A DNA stretch of 64,000 nucleotides from Citrobacter freundii ATCC 8090 = MTCC 1658 = NBRC 12681. GTDB taxonomy: Bacteria; Pseudomonadota; Gammaproteobacteria; Enterobacterales; Enterobacteriaceae. The stretch is from the NCBI RefSeq assembly GCF_011064845.1, contig NZ_CP049015.1:2418001-2482000 (forward strand), read 5' to 3'. Both the position numbers and the translations under genes were made by a program. Shown here in pieces: positions 45,312 to 54,241 of the stretch; the first letter of the stretch is position 1, and each line of letters starts with the position of its first letter. The notes below the pieces were generated by a model. That model made no database searches. It worked only from the letters and a program-made list of their open reading frames with translations, and was not told where the DNA came from.

Positions 45312-46852
45312 AAATACGCTCACAGGTAGGCATGGTCCTTAATCTGGATAAGTGCATCGGCTGCCACACCTGCTCCGTCACCTGTAAAAACGTCTGGACC
45401 GGGCGTGAAGGGATGGAATATGCGTGGTTTAACAACGTCGAGACTAAACCGGGGATTGGTTATCCGAAAAACTGGGAAGATCAGGAAGAGTGGCAAGGCG
45501 GCTGGGTTCGCGATGTCAACGGCAAGATAAGACCGCGTCTGGGCGGTAAGATGGGCGTGATCACCAAAATTTTCGCCAACCCGGTGATCCCGCAAATCGA
45601 TGATTACTATGAACCGTTTACCTACGATTATCAGCATCTGCATAGCGCGCCGGAGAGCAAGAATCAGCCCACCGCGCGTCCGCGTTCGCTGATAGATGGT
45701 AAACGGATGGACAAGATTATCTGGGGTCCAAACTGGGAAGAACTGCTTGGTGGCGAATTTTCAAAACGTGCCCGCGACCGTAACTTCGAGAAGATGCAAA
45801 AGGAGATGTACGGTCAGTTCGAAAACACCTTCATGATGTATTTACCGCGCCTGTGCGAGCACTGTCTGAACCCAAGCTGTGTCGCCACCTGCCCGAGCGG
45901 TGCTATCTATAAGCGTGAAGAAGACGGCATTGTGCTGATCGACCAGGACAAATGTCGCGGTTGGCGCTTGTGCATCAGCGGCTGTCCGTACAAAAAAATC
46001 TACTTTAACTGGAAGAGCGGTAAGTCAGAGAAGTGCATTTTCTGCTACCCGCGTATTGAGTCCGGCCAGCCGACGGTGTGTTCAGAAACCTGCGTTGGGC
46101 GTATCCGTTATCTCGGGGTATTGCTGTACGACGCCGACCGTATCGAGGAAGCAGCGAGCACCGAGCATGAAACCGATCTCTACGAGCGTCAGTGCGATGT
46201 GTTCCTCAACCCGAACGATCCAGCGGTGATTGAAGAGGCGCTAAAACAAGGTATTCCACACAACGTCATCGAAGCAGCTCAGCGCTCGCCGGTTTACAAA
46301 ATGGCGATGGACTGGAAGCTGGCGCTACCGCTGCACCCGGAGTATCGCACCCTGCCGATGGTCTGGTATGTGCCGCCATTGTCACCGATACAGTCGGTCG
46401 CCGACGCGGGCGGACTGCCGCACAATGGCAACATTTTGCCTGCGGTTGAGTCGCTGCGAATTCCGGTTCAGTACCTCGCCAATATGCTCAGTGCGGGTGA
46501 TACCGGTCCGGTGCTGAGGGCGCTCAAACGGATGATGGCCATGCGCCACTATATGCGTGCGCAAACCGTAGAAGGCGTCACGGACACCCGCGCGATTGAG
46601 GAAGTGGGTCTGAGCGTTGAGCAGGTCGAGGAGATGTATCGTTATCTGGCCATCGCCAACTATGAAGACCGCTTTGTGATCCCGACCAGTCACCGCGAAA
46701 TGGCGCGTGATGCCTTCCCGGAGAAAAACGGCTGCGGATTTACCTTCGGCGACGGTTGTCATGGTTCCGACACCAAATTCAACCTGTTCAACAGCAGCCG
46801 TATTGATGCCATCGACATCACCGAAGTGCGCGATAAAGCGGAGGGTGAATAA
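45308..46852 (+). CDS. narY: NarY, nitrate reductase Z iron-sulfur subunit
   Basis: Beta subunit, 514 residues, with four cysteine clusters: CIGCHTCSVTCKNVW, CEHCLNPSCVATCPSG, CRGWRLCISGCPYKK (the Trp replaces one Cys and gives the family [3Fe-4S] cluster) and CIFCYPRIESGQPTVCSETC. It carries electrons from NarV to NarZ. Its stop overlaps the narW start by one base. Confidence 0.97.
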   Translation: MKIRSQVGMVLNLDKCIGCHTCSVTCKNVWTGREGMEYAWFNNVETKPGIGYPKNWEDQEEWQGGWVRDVNGKIRPRLGGKMGVITKIFANPVIPQIDDYYEPFTYDYQHLHSAPESKNQPTARPRSLIDGKRMDKIIWGPNWEELLGGEFSKRARDRNFEKMQKEMYGQFENTFMMYLPRLCEHCLNPSCVATCPSGAIYKREEDGIVLIDQDKCRGWRLCISGCPYKKIYFNWKSGKSEKCIFCYPRIESGQPTVCSETCVGRIRYLGVLLYDADRIEEAASTEHETDLYERQCDVFLNPNDPAVIEEALKQGIPHNVIEAAQRSPVYKMAMDWKLALPLHPEYRTLPMVWYVPPLSPIQSVADAGGLPHNGNILPAVESLRIPVQYLANMLSAGDTGPVLRALKRMMAMRHYMRAQTVEGVTDTRAIEEVGLSVEQVEEMYRYLAIANYEDRFVIPTSHREMARDAFPEKNGCGFTFGDGCHGSDTKFNLFNSSRIDAIDITEVRDKAEGE

Positions 46853-47547
46853 TGCAAATCCTGAAGGTTATCGGCCTGCTGATGGAGTACCCCGACGAGC
46901 TGCTATGGGAGTGTAAAGACGACGCGCTGGCGCTTGTGGCCAGCGATGCCCCCATGCTTAGTGATTTTAGCCAGGAGCTGCTCAATGCGCCGTTACTGGA
47001 TAAACAAGCCGAATGGTGCGAAATCTTTGACCGGGGTCGGGCCACCTCTCTGCTGCTGTTTGAGCATGTGCACGCCGAGTCCCGTGACCGTGGTCAGGCA
47101 ATGGTCGATCTGTTAGCGCAGTATGAAAAGGTCGGGCTGCAGCTAAACTGTCGCGAACTGCCGGATCACCTGCCTTTATATCTTGAGTACTTAAGCGTGT
47201 TACCGGAAGCGGAGGCCAAAGAAGGACTGCAGAACGTCGCACCGATTCTGGCGTTGCTTGGCGGGCGCTTAAAACAGCGCGATACGCCGTGGTATCAACT
47301 GTTTGATGCCCTGTTGCAGCTTGCCGGAAGTCCTCTTTCGAGTGACAGTGTCACTAAGCAGGTTGGCGCGGAAACGCGCGACGATACCCGACAGGCGCTG
47401 GATGCAGTCTGGGAAGAGGAACAGGTGAAGTTTATCGAAGATAATGCCACCGCCTGTGACAGTTCACCGTTACAAAACTATCAACGACGCTTTAGCCAGG
47501 ACGTGGCACCTCAGTATGTCGACGTCAGCGCGGGAGGCCCGAAATGA
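46852..47547 (+). CDS. narW: NarW, nitrate reductase Z assembly chaperone
   Basis: NarJ-family chaperone, 231 residues, soluble and not part of the final enzyme; it holds apo-NarZ for molybdenum cofactor and FS0 insertion. Conserved [20 protein letters not shown] and [13 protein letters not shown]. Overlaps narY by 1 base and narV by 4 bases. Confidence 0.96.
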   Translation: MQILKVIGLLMEYPDELLWECKDDALALVASDAPMLSDFSQELLNAPLLDKQAEWCEIFDRGRATSLLLFEHVHAESRDRGQAMVDLLAQYEKVGLQLNCRELPDHLPLYLEYLSVLPEAEAKEGLQNVAPILALLGGRLKQRDTPWYQLFDALLQLAGSPLSSDSVTKQVGAETRDDTRQALDAVWEEEQVKFIEDNATACDSSPLQNYQRRFSQDVAPQYVDVSAGGPK

Positions 47548-48224
47548 TACAGTACCTGAACGTCTTTTTTTACGATATCTATCCGTACCTGTGCGGTACG
47601 GTGTTTATCCTCGGCAATTGGCTCCGCTACGACTACGGGCAATACACCTGGCGCGCGTCTTCCAGCCAGATGCTGGACAAACGCGGCATGGTGTTGTGGT
47701 CAAACCTGTTCCACATCGGTATTCTGGGGATCTTTTTCGGGCACCTGTTTGGCATGTTAACGCCGCACTGGATGTATGCCTGGTTCCTGCCGATTGCGGT
47801 AAAGCAGCAGATGGCGATGATTGCCGGCGGACTTTGTGGCGTGCTCACACTGGTGGGTGGCGCTGGCCTGCTGGTGCGCCGGTTGACTAACCCGCGCATT
47901 CGCGCAACCTCCTCGACCGCCGATATTCTGATCCTCTGCGTTCTGCTGATTCAATGTATTCTCGGTTTAACCACTATCCCGTTCTCTGCACAGCACCCTG
48001 ACGGCAGTGAAATGCTAAAACTGGTCGGTTGGGCGCAGTCGGTGGTGACCTTCCAGGGCGGTGCGTCTGCGCATCTGGATGGCGTGGCGTGGATTTTCCG
48101 TGTGCATCTGGTTCTGGGGATGACCATTTTTCTGCTGTTCCCGTTCACCCGACTGGTCCACGTGTGGAGTGCGCCGTTTGAGTACTTTACCCGCCGTTAT
48201 CAGATAGTGCGTTCGCGTCGCTAA
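47544..48224 (+). CDS. narV: NarV, nitrate reductase Z cytochrome b subunit
   Basis: Gamma subunit, 226 residues, five transmembrane helices, two b hemes; takes electrons from quinol. Heme histidines are seen in [18 protein letters not shown] and [22 protein letters not shown] (read in parts). It anchors NarZY to the inner membrane. Last gene of narZYWV, followed by a stem-loop repeat. Confidence 0.96.
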   Translation: MIQYLNVFFYDIYPYLCGTVFILGNWLRYDYGQYTWRASSSQMLDKRGMVLWSNLFHIGILGIFFGHLFGMLTPHWMYAWFLPIAVKQQMAMIAGGLCGVLTLVGGAGLLVRRLTNPRIRATSSTADILILCVLLIQCILGLTTIPFSAQHPDGSEMLKLVGWAQSVVTFQGGASAHLDGVAWIFRVHLVLGMTIFLLFPFTRLVHVWSAPFEYFTRRYQIVRSRR

Positions 48225-48235
48225 TTTCCTCTGCT

Positions 48236-48262
48236 GCCCGGTAGCGCTAGCGCTTACCGGGC
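48236..48262. repeat. REP-like stem-loop after narV
   Basis: GCCCGGTA (48236-48243) pairs with TACCGGGC (48255-48262) around a GCGCTAGCGCT core. Enterobacterial REP variant or terminator. Confidence 0.7.
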
Positions 48263-48322
48263 CTGGATCGCTATCCCGCTTTTTGTACGTTATGATGCTT
48301 CTCCATCCCAGGGAGAACGCTA

Positions 48323-49216
48323 ATGAAACCACAGGTTTATCACGTCGATGCCTTTACTTCAGTACCCTTTCGCGGCAATTCAGCGGGAGTGGTGTTGCAT
48401 GCTGACGGATTGAGCGAAGCACAGATGCAACTTATTGCTCGCGAGCTGCGTCATTCGGAAACCGCATTCCTGCTGACCAGTGACGACAGCGATGTTCGCA
48501 TTCGTTATTTCACGCCGACGGTCGAAGTTCCTATCTGTGGACACGCTACCGTCGCCGCACATTATGTGCGCGCCAAGGTGCTGGGTCTGGGCAACAGCAC
48601 CGTCTGGCAAACCTCGCTCGCCGGTCGTCATCGGGTCGATATTGAAGCGAGTGACAATGACTATCGCATTAGCCTTGAACAAGGCGTACCTGGATTCGAA
48701 GCTCCGCTGGAAGGTGCTGTACGTGCCGCGATAATCGATGCACTGCACCTGAGCGAAGACGATATGCTGCCCGGATTACCCATTCAGGTAGCCACCACCG
48801 GACACTCTAAAGTAATGATTGCGCTGAAGCCTGAGGTGGACCTCGACGCCCTTTCCCCGGATTTGCCTGCCCTGACCGCTATCAGCCAGCAAATTGGCTG
48901 TAACGGTTTCTTCCCTTTTCAAATTCGCAAGGGCGAAAACGCCACCGATGGCCGCATGTTCTCGCCTGCTATTGGTATTGTGGAAGATCCGGTTACCGGC
49001 AATGCCAACGGTCCAATGGGCGCGTGGCTGGTTCAACATGGGTTGATGCCGCATGACGGGAAAACGCTACGTGTTCAGGGACATCAGGGCCGCGCGCTCG
49101 GGCGTGACGGTATTGTTGATGTGACGGTGGCTATCCGTGAAAACCTGCCGGAAAAAGTGACCATTACCGGTTCGGCAGTGATCCTGTTTCACGCCGAATG
49201 GGCGATAGATTTTTAA
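48323..49216 (+). CDS. yddE: YddE, PhzF-family isomerase-like protein
   Basis: A 297-residue protein of the PhzF/diaminopimelate-epimerase fold, same length as E. coli YddE. Motifs: DAFTSVPFRGNSAGVVL, RHSETAFLL (catalytic Glu), TPTVEVPICGHATVAAHYV and EDPVTGNANGPMGAWL. The E. coli protein has a solved structure but no established substrate. Its 3' side marks the left boundary of the AT-rich insertion. Confidence 0.95.
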   Translation: MKPQVYHVDAFTSVPFRGNSAGVVLHADGLSEAQMQLIARELRHSETAFLLTSDDSDVRIRYFTPTVEVPICGHATVAAHYVRAKVLGLGNSTVWQTSLAGRHRVDIEASDNDYRISLEQGVPGFEAPLEGAVRAAIIDALHLSEDDMLPGLPIQVATTGHSKVMIALKPEVDLDALSPDLPALTAISQQIGCNGFFPFQIRKGENATDGRMFSPAIGIVEDPVTGNANGPMGAWLVQHGLMPHDGKTLRVQGHQGRALGRDGIVDVTVAIRENLPEKVTITGSAVILFHAEWAIDF

Positions 49217-49224
49217 TTGTTCCC

Positions 49225-49244
49225 GTAGGCCGGATAAGGCCTAC
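49225..49244. repeat. REP-like palindrome at the left edge of the insertion
   Basis: GTAGGCC (49225-49231) and GGCCTAC (49238-49244) flank GGATAA. Sits just after yddE, where the normal sequence composition ends. Confidence 0.7.
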
Positions 49245-49299
49245 AATCAAAACAGACAAACTAAAGCGAACTTTAAAATCGACCATAGGCTTAAGTTCT

Positions 49300-49628
49300 T
49301 CTTATTGGGCAGAGCCAGTAAATATTTTTGCGAAAAAGAATTTAGAATCTGTATTCTCAATGCGCGACATAAGGAGAACATTTAAAACCTTGTCTGGAAC
49401 GCTCCACTTCACAGAGAATGAAAAAGACATTGTTAATCAACATGCTAATAAAATCATCGAAAAAAACATTATGACAGATATGATTATATTATTGAGAAAC
49501 GTGAAACCACGTTAAAATGGGAGAAGGCGTTACAGGTTCCACTGTCAAATGACGGGCTTAATGAGATTAATCTCATCATAGAAAAGAAAAAGAGTTTACG
49601 AGGCATTTATCTAATGAATTTCAATTAA
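49300..49628 (+). pseudogene. Relic of a phage-type tyrosine integrase (C-terminal part, frameshifted)
   Basis: The plus-strand frame passing 49441 reads SMRDIRRTFKTLSG then ENEKDIVNQHA, the Arg-box and neighbouring segment of P4-type integrases. At an A7 tract (49460-49466) the match moves to another frame and continues KHYDRYDYIIEKRETTLKWE, the integrase Tyr box, ending at TAA 49626-49628. The N-terminal two thirds are missing. The gene is therefore a truncated and frameshifted remnant of an integrated element. A strong terminator follows. Confidence 0.8.
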
Positions 49629-49642
49629 ACTGGTTATAAAAG

Positions 49643-49677
49643 GCCTGAATTATTTTAAAAAAGATTCAGGCTTTTTT
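49643..49677 (+). terminator. Rho-independent terminator after the integrase relic
   Basis: GCCTGAAT (49643-49650) and ATTCAGGC (49664-49671) form the stem, followed by TTTTTT. Confidence 0.85.
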
Positions 49678-49769
49678 ATAATTTGCGATGGCAGTCACAA
49701 TAATTAAATTACAAATAGTTTGATATCATACTTTCTTTAGTCTTGATATTTAAAATAAGGATTTGCCAT

Positions 49770-51569
49770 ATGAGTTTCTGGGATGCTAAGAAAGGATTTT
49801 TATTATCTCCGGGAGATAGAACAAGTTGTGGTGGTTATATTTTAGAAAATTCCGACCTTCCTGGTATTAGAGGAGTTAAAATAGCATGTGAGTGGGATGA
49901 GTATATATGTGGTTTTGATGGTCAACGATACCAAATTGAGGGTGGCGTACCAAATGACTCACATATAGAAGCAAGCAGGATTTTATATAGAGACACCTTC
50001 AAAAGTGCATTTGATAACGATATTGATCATGAAGGCCGAAAAATAACACCTTCTTCAGAAATATTCAGACAAATGCAAGAGGAAACCGGTTTACATAGAC
50101 GCTCGCATGATTCACTTAGAGACTTCGATGAAAGATTTGAACACGATGATTTTATTGGTACGGCTGGAGGGATAATACTTGGACGGAAAAAAATCATTAC
50201 TGGAGAAAAGAAAAATAAATTCTTAACTTCAAATTTTAGCACAGGTTTTCGAACAAGGATTCCCAAACATTTATTTGATATTTACTCAAGGATGGGGCGA
50301 GATTTATCAGATTATGAAACCGAAATAATATGTCTCCTTGCAGGTTCCGCACACAGCAGAGGTTCATGCAAATGTCATTGCAGGTTTACACCGCATTTTA
50401 ATATAACATACAGATATGATGAATACCTTTTGTCCAGTTTTCAGTCAGTAAATAGTACCAGTAATTCAATACCTGATACACCACCTGTACGGCAGCAGCG
50501 CCCCCCAGAAGCAAGACAAACGGTAGAACCTGGTTTTTGTGTAGTACCAGATCAAACATCACCTAAGAAATATGAGTGTGAGTTAATAGTCAATCCGCCA
50601 TCAGGAGTAAAAGAGTTATACCGCAAGCTAAATCCAGAAATGGAAAAAAAACCAGGCTCTATATTGATTGTTGTTGATCCTGAAAAGCAAGATCAAAAGC
50701 AGATTCAGACTCTGCAAAAAGCACGAGATAAAATTGACAAAGCTCTTGAACCATTATCAAATGAAGAAGCCAAACTATTACATGATAATAAAACATCAGT
50801 GGATATATTTTCATCTCAAATTCATAGTGGTGCTCTTGGAACATCAGGTGATGTAATGGGATATATTAAGGATATTGGTAGTGAGTATTATAATGAAATA
50901 AATAAAACACTTAAAGATATTGAGAAATTATATCAAGTTGCTTACTCACAAAATAATGGTCGTATCTCAGGCGAGGAATTTTTTGGACGAAGAAAAATGT
51001 TGTTTAATCAACTAGATGTCATCTTGAACCGTTTTAGTAAATCTCAATTAGGATTACCTCAATATGAAACATTGAAAAAAGCATTGGGTTTGTCTACACG
51101 GTCTATCACTCACAAATGGGATCAATCAGGTGTTGGTGCCATAGAGGGTTATGCTTCATATGTTGAGAAATCTGCAAAACTAATGCAGTTAATGAAAAAG
51201 ATAGGATATATTGGTATTGGGCTAGATTTTGCAGGATACTCAGAGAACGTATATGAAGCATGTTCAAAGGGTCGGGAAGACGCATGCTACAAAACGGCTA
51301 TAGTTGAATACAGTAAATTTGGTACTAAACAAGCTGCCGGAAATTTAGTTGGCCCTATTGCGGGAATTGCAGGACGCAGGGCTTGTATGTGGGTATTAGG
51401 AATATTAACTGAGGAAGTTGGAGGAGTTGGTGCAGCATTATGTCTTGTCACAGGAGTCACAACGGGTATCGCTGGTTCAAAAGTTGCGGAAAGCGTAGGT
51501 GAAGATATAGGAGAGGAATATAGTAAAGAATATGGAGAAGTTATATATGAAAAGCTTTTTAATAAATAA
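49770..51569 (+). CDS. PAAR-headed probable type VI secretion effector
   Basis: A 599-residue protein in AT-rich DNA unlike its neighbours. The N-terminus resembles a PAAR spike tip: GFLLSPGDRTSCGGYILEN, then GVKIACEWDEYICGF and YQIEGGVPNDS. The middle is hydrophilic, with a CKCHCRF cysteine cluster and a predicted coiled-coil-like charged region. The C-terminus is glycine-rich and hydrophobic (LMKKIGYIGIGLDFAGYS; GNLVGPIAGIAGRRACMWVLG; VGGVGAALCLVTGVTTGIAG), suggesting membrane insertion, like pore-forming effectors. Start at the ATG at 49770 after AAGG; an earlier in-frame codon is less likely. No VgrG or T6SS core gene is nearby. Toxin class is an inference. Confidence 0.65.
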   Translation: MSFWDAKKGFLLSPGDRTSCGGYILENSDLPGIRGVKIACEWDEYICGFDGQRYQIEGGVPNDSHIEASRILYRDTFKSAFDNDIDHEGRKITPSSEIFRQMQEETGLHRRSHDSLRDFDERFEHDDFIGTAGGIILGRKKIITGEKKNKFLTSNFSTGFRTRIPKHLFDIYSRMGRDLSDYETEIICLLAGSAHSRGSCKCHCRFTPHFNITYRYDEYLLSSFQSVNSTSNSIPDTPPVRQQRPPEARQTVEPGFCVVPDQTSPKKYECELIVNPPSGVKELYRKLNPEMEKKPGSILIVVDPEKQDQKQIQTLQKARDKIDKALEPLSNEEAKLLHDNKTSVDIFSSQIHSGALGTSGDVMGYIKDIGSEYYNEINKTLKDIEKLYQVAYSQNNGRISGEEFFGRRKMLFNQLDVILNRFSKSQLGLPQYETLKKALGLSTRSITHKWDQSGVGAIEGYASYVEKSAKLMQLMKKIGYIGIGLDFAGYSENVYEACSKGREDACYKTAIVEYSKFGTKQAAGNLVGPIAGIAGRRACMWVLGILTEEVGGVGAALCLVTGVTTGIAGSKVAESVGEDIGEEYSKEYGEVIYEKLFNK

Positions 51570-51762
51570 TGCAAGTCTTATCCAGATGACGGTTCTTGTA
51601 GCTATGACTATATCCTATATTTTATTGTTTATATTTAGAATATATAATAAAATACAAGCAAGAAAGATAAATGATTTATTCATATTAAAAAACAAAATAT
51701 CACTTAGAATTATAGAGGATTATTTAAATCAGTCTATTTTTTTCTCTCTTATGTCAGAGTAA
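51547..51762 (+). CDS. Small membrane protein, candidate immunity protein (first part)
   Basis: A 71-residue ORF starting inside the end of the effector gene (GGAGAAG site, ATG at 51547). One transmembrane segment (IQMTVLVAMTISYILLFIF) then a basic region. Its stop (TAA 51760-51762) overlaps the start of the next ORF. A short membrane protein right behind a membrane-acting toxin is the usual place for immunity. It may be one gene with the next ORF, split by a frameshift. Confidence 0.55.
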   Translation: MKSFLINNASLIQMTVLVAMTISYILLFIFRIYNKIQARKINDLFILKNKISLRIIEDYLNQSIFFSLMSE

Positions 51763-51944
51763 TGTTACCTTTTTGGAAAATGATTTTATCTACTGAATAT
51801 GATAATGAAATAATAAACCCTGAGTACGTTTTTTTTAAAGAGCTGCCCACAAAATTAACTATCGGATTTAAAATTGAAGTATTAATGTGGGTAATTGGCT
51901 TGACCAGTTTTATAATTTTGATTATTAGTGGGCGAGCTTTATAA
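51762..51944 (+). CDS. Small membrane protein, candidate immunity protein (second part)
   Basis: A 60-residue ORF starting at the TAATG overlap, with a C-terminal transmembrane segment (VLMWVIGLTSFIILIISG). Taken with the preceding ORF it would form a two-helix membrane protein of about 130 residues, a common immunity size; read separately they are coupled partners. The sequence alone does not decide. Confidence 0.45.
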   Translation: MLPFWKMILSTEYDNEIINPEYVFFKELPTKLTIGFKIEVLMWVIGLTSFIILIISGRAL

Positions 51945-51977
51945 AAAAGGATTCCGATAAGGAGTCCTCATTAATTT

Positions 51978-52073
51978 TTATTTCAATGCCCCATAAATCT
52001 GATCAACAATCCAGCCATATGTAGCAACAGGTAGTAACCCGCTTACAAATACATTCGGATTTACTTTAGGGTC
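51978..52073 (-). pseudogene. C-terminal tail of a lost gene, right edge of the insertion
   Basis: On the minus strand an open frame ends at TAA (51980-51978) and reads, going backward from the stop, a protein-like tail: NPNVFVSGLLPVATYGWIVD then QIYGALK. It is cut off by a REP element at 52074. Direction is opposite to the effector. I do not recognise the family. Confidence 0.4.
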
Positions 52074-52105
52074 TGCCGGATAAGGCGATGACGCCGCATC
52101 CGGCA
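52074..52105. repeat. REP element between the insertion and nhoA
   Basis: TGCCGGAT (52074-52081) and ATCCGGCA (52098-52105) with an internal GGCGATGACGCC hairpin: a full-length REP. Confidence 0.85.
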
Positions 52106-52118
52106 CTATTCTCCCCCC

Positions 52119-52964
52119 CTATTTCCCCGCCTCTGGATGCGTATCAAACGCCGCCATGACCGTCGCCAGCTCATCTTCGGTAAACCCATGCTTCGCGTCA
52201 TCCACGCCCAGTCCAAACTGTTCCTGCAGCAAGGCATACAGGCTGGCGACATCGGGCAGATTAATCTGCTCTATCGCCCGACCATCCTGATAACGGGTGA
52301 AATGAAAATTGGTCAACGTCAGCTTGCCGCCGTCCGGAAGATGACGACACATCAGCAAATGATGACGAAAATGCGATTGTGGCCAGTGCGCGGACCAGAA
52401 ATTGCCCATCAGATAATCGCTCTGGTGCTGCACGACCAGGTCAAAACGGTACATTGATTGCCAGTGATCGTGATGGCGGAACTGCAGGATCCAATCGTCC
52501 CCCTCCTGAACCAGACGATATTCGCCGTGTGGCGTTTGCTGCTCAATGTCGGCCTGCAGACGAATCGGCGCCGTCAGCGTTTGCCCGCCGAAGCCAACGT
52601 CGGCGATCCACTGCTCTCCCTGTAATTCAACCAGCAACAGACGATGCGTGCGCGGCGGCAGACTTGACGGATTTGCCAGTACCACACGACCGAGAAGGCT
52701 GCGTACGTTAAAACCGATTTCGCGTAGCGCGCGCTCAAACACTCCATTCTGTTCAAAGCAATAACCGCCACGATGCGCCGTCACCAGCTTCTCTTCCAGC
52801 GACAAATCGTCAAGCTGCATCTCTCTTGGCAGTAATACATCCAGGTTTTCAAACGGAATCGCGCCGTTGTGCAGTAAATGCAGCGCTTTTAAAGTTTCAA
52901 TGTCGACGCTGGCCGAATCTGACCAGCCAATACGGGCAAAATAAGCGGTTAAAAAAGGCGTCAT
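52119..52964 (-). CDS. nhoA: NhoA, arylamine N-acetyltransferase
   Basis: Acetyl-CoA-dependent N-acetylation (and O-acetylation of N-hydroxyarylamines), 281 residues as in E. coli. Catalytic triad context: Cys in RRGGYCFEQNGVFE-type segment (HRGGYCFEQNGVF), His in RTHRLLLVEL and Asp in IADVGFGGQT. In E. coli it lies directly beside yddE; here the AT-rich island separates them. Confidence 0.96.
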   Translation of the reverse strand: MTPFLTAYFARIGWSDSASVDIETLKALHLLHNGAIPFENLDVLLPREMQLDDLSLEEKLVTAHRGGYCFEQNGVFERALREIGFNVRSLLGRVVLANPSSLPPRTHRLLLVELQGEQWIADVGFGGQTLTAPIRLQADIEQQTPHGEYRLVQEGDDWILQFRHHDHWQSMYRFDLVVQHQSDYLMGNFWSAHWPQSHFRHHLLMCRHLPDGGKLTLTNFHFTRYQDGRAIEQINLPDVASLYALLQEQFGLGVDDAKHGFTEDELATVMAAFDTHPEAGK

Positions 52965-53121
52965 AGGGAGTTCCTGTTCGATTAATGCAGTACTTATAAC
53001 GCATTTTTAATTTTACGCCGTCGATTTTGTGCGTTGTTCCTCCAGACGAGGCGACAAAATCGCTAATACCGTTAATATCTATATCTATTGTGGTGTGTTA
53101 TCTCTCAGCCCAGGAGCATCC

Positions 53122-53694
53122 ATGAGCCATTTCCGTTCAATCGAATTAAAACATGCCAGTCGGCTGCTTAACCACGGCCCTACGATACTGATCACCAGCC
53201 GGGATGAGCATACCGAGCGGCGAAATGTGATGGCGGCGGCATGGTCAATGCCGGTAGAATTTGAACCGCCGCGGATTGCAATTGTTGTTGATAAGACCGC
53301 CTGGTCGCGTGAACTGATTGAGCGTAGCGGCAAGTTCGGTATTGTTATTCCGGGCGTGGCCGCTACCAACTGGACTTACGCGGTGGGCAGCGTTTCCGGT
53401 CGCGTGGAAGATAAATTTAACTGCTACGGTATTCCGGTGGTAAAAGGTCCGGTGCTGGGATTACCGTTAATAGAAGCGAAATGTCTGGCCTGGATGGAGT
53501 GTCGTCTGCTGCCTGCAACGGCGGCACAGGAAAAATATGACACCCTGTTTGGGGAAGTGGTCTCGGCTGCCGCTGATGAGCGAGCTTTCGTGGAAGGACG
53601 CTGGCAGTTTGATGATGATAAACTCAATACCCTGCATCATCTTGGCGCCGGAACGTTTGTCACCAGCGGGAAACGCATAACAGCGGCTGAATAA
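53122..53694 (+). CDS. yddH: YddH, flavin reductase-like FMN-binding protein
   Basis: A 190-residue protein of the flavin reductase-like fold; E. coli YddH is 189 residues. Start at the ATG at 53122 after AGGAG. FMN-binding region RNVMAAAWSMPVEFEPPRIA and KFGIVIPGVAATNWTYAVG. Substrate unknown; it may bind flavin or reduce it for another oxygenase. Convergent with pptA. Confidence 0.92.
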   Translation: MSHFRSIELKHASRLLNHGPTILITSRDEHTERRNVMAAAWSMPVEFEPPRIAIVVDKTAWSRELIERSGKFGIVIPGVAATNWTYAVGSVSGRVEDKFNCYGIPVVKGPVLGLPLIEAKCLAWMECRLLPATAAQEKYDTLFGEVVSAAADERAFVEGRWQFDDDKLNTLHHLGAGTFVTSGKRITAAE

Positions 53695-53695
53695 T

Positions 53696-53720
53696 ACGGG
53701 CGCAATAATCGCCCGTTTTC
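53696..53720. terminator. Bidirectional terminator between yddH and pptA
   Basis: ACGGGCG (53696-53702) and CGCCCGT (53710-53716) form a perfect stem with a 7-base loop, followed by TTTTC. Confidence 0.85.
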
Positions 53721-53722
53721 TT

Positions 53723-53950
53723 TCACATGCTGTAGCCGGGTTTTTTAATCAGCCTCGTCATCTGTGGTGCGATTTCCGCATCCCATACCGCCTGCCAGGC
53801 ATCCGGCTCAACTTCATTCAGCGCCACGCTCACTGAACTCTCTTTGCTTTGTAAATGACGAATAATGACTTCGGTAATATCCGTCGCCAGTGCGGCCTTC
53901 TCTTCTTCGTTCAAATCGCGAGGAAAACATTTGATATCAACGTGCGGCAT
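53723..53950 (-). CDS. pptA: PptA, 4-oxalocrotonate tautomerase-family protein
   Basis: A 75-residue tautomerase with the processed N-terminal proline ([13 protein letters not shown]) that acts as general base. E. coli PptA is 77 residues and tautomerises phenylenolpyruvate in vitro. Conserved [13 protein letters not shown] and WDAEIAPQM. The physiological substrate is unknown. Confidence 0.95.
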   Translation of the reverse strand: MPHVDIKCFPRDLNEEEKAALATDITEVIIRHLQSKESSVSVALNEVEPDAWQAVWDAEIAPQMTRLIKKPGYSM

Positions 53951-54097
53951 GACAGGTTCCTTATTGTTTTGGGATGCAGGTAACTTATGCGGACTCTCTT
54001 CAACCAGGTGAAATCCGACATCAATAATATCGTCTTCACGTGGAATTTGTTCGATACTATCGAGGCGACGCGTTGTCCAATGGCCCGTCGGTCGACG

Positions 54098-54241
54098 CTA
54101 ACTGTGGTGATGTGCGTCAGCCGCAATACCATGACGACGATAACCTTTTTTCAGCAAATAGTCTGCCACCGCCTGCATCACTTTTTCCACGGTTTTCGGG
54201 CGCACCAACTGCAGGCTATTTAGCGCCCTGCTCACCGTCAT
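54098..54241 (-). pseudogene. Fragment of a LacI-family regulator (end of DNA-binding domain)
   Basis: The minus strand reads MTVSRALNSLQLVRPKTVEK followed by VMQAVADYLLKKGYRRHG, the second half of a LacI-type HTH and hinge. The first helix is missing at the junction with the MFS fragment at 54240, and a TAG at 54100-54098 ends the frame. Beyond the TAG the same frame stays open down to about 53960 with protein-like sequence of unknown origin. A decayed regulator. Confidence 0.75.

Noticed and set aside
23600-52110. CRISPR array made of the repeated GCCGGAT-type units
   Set aside because: The repeats are isolated palindromic REP elements in different intergenic regions, with no regular spacing or spacers.
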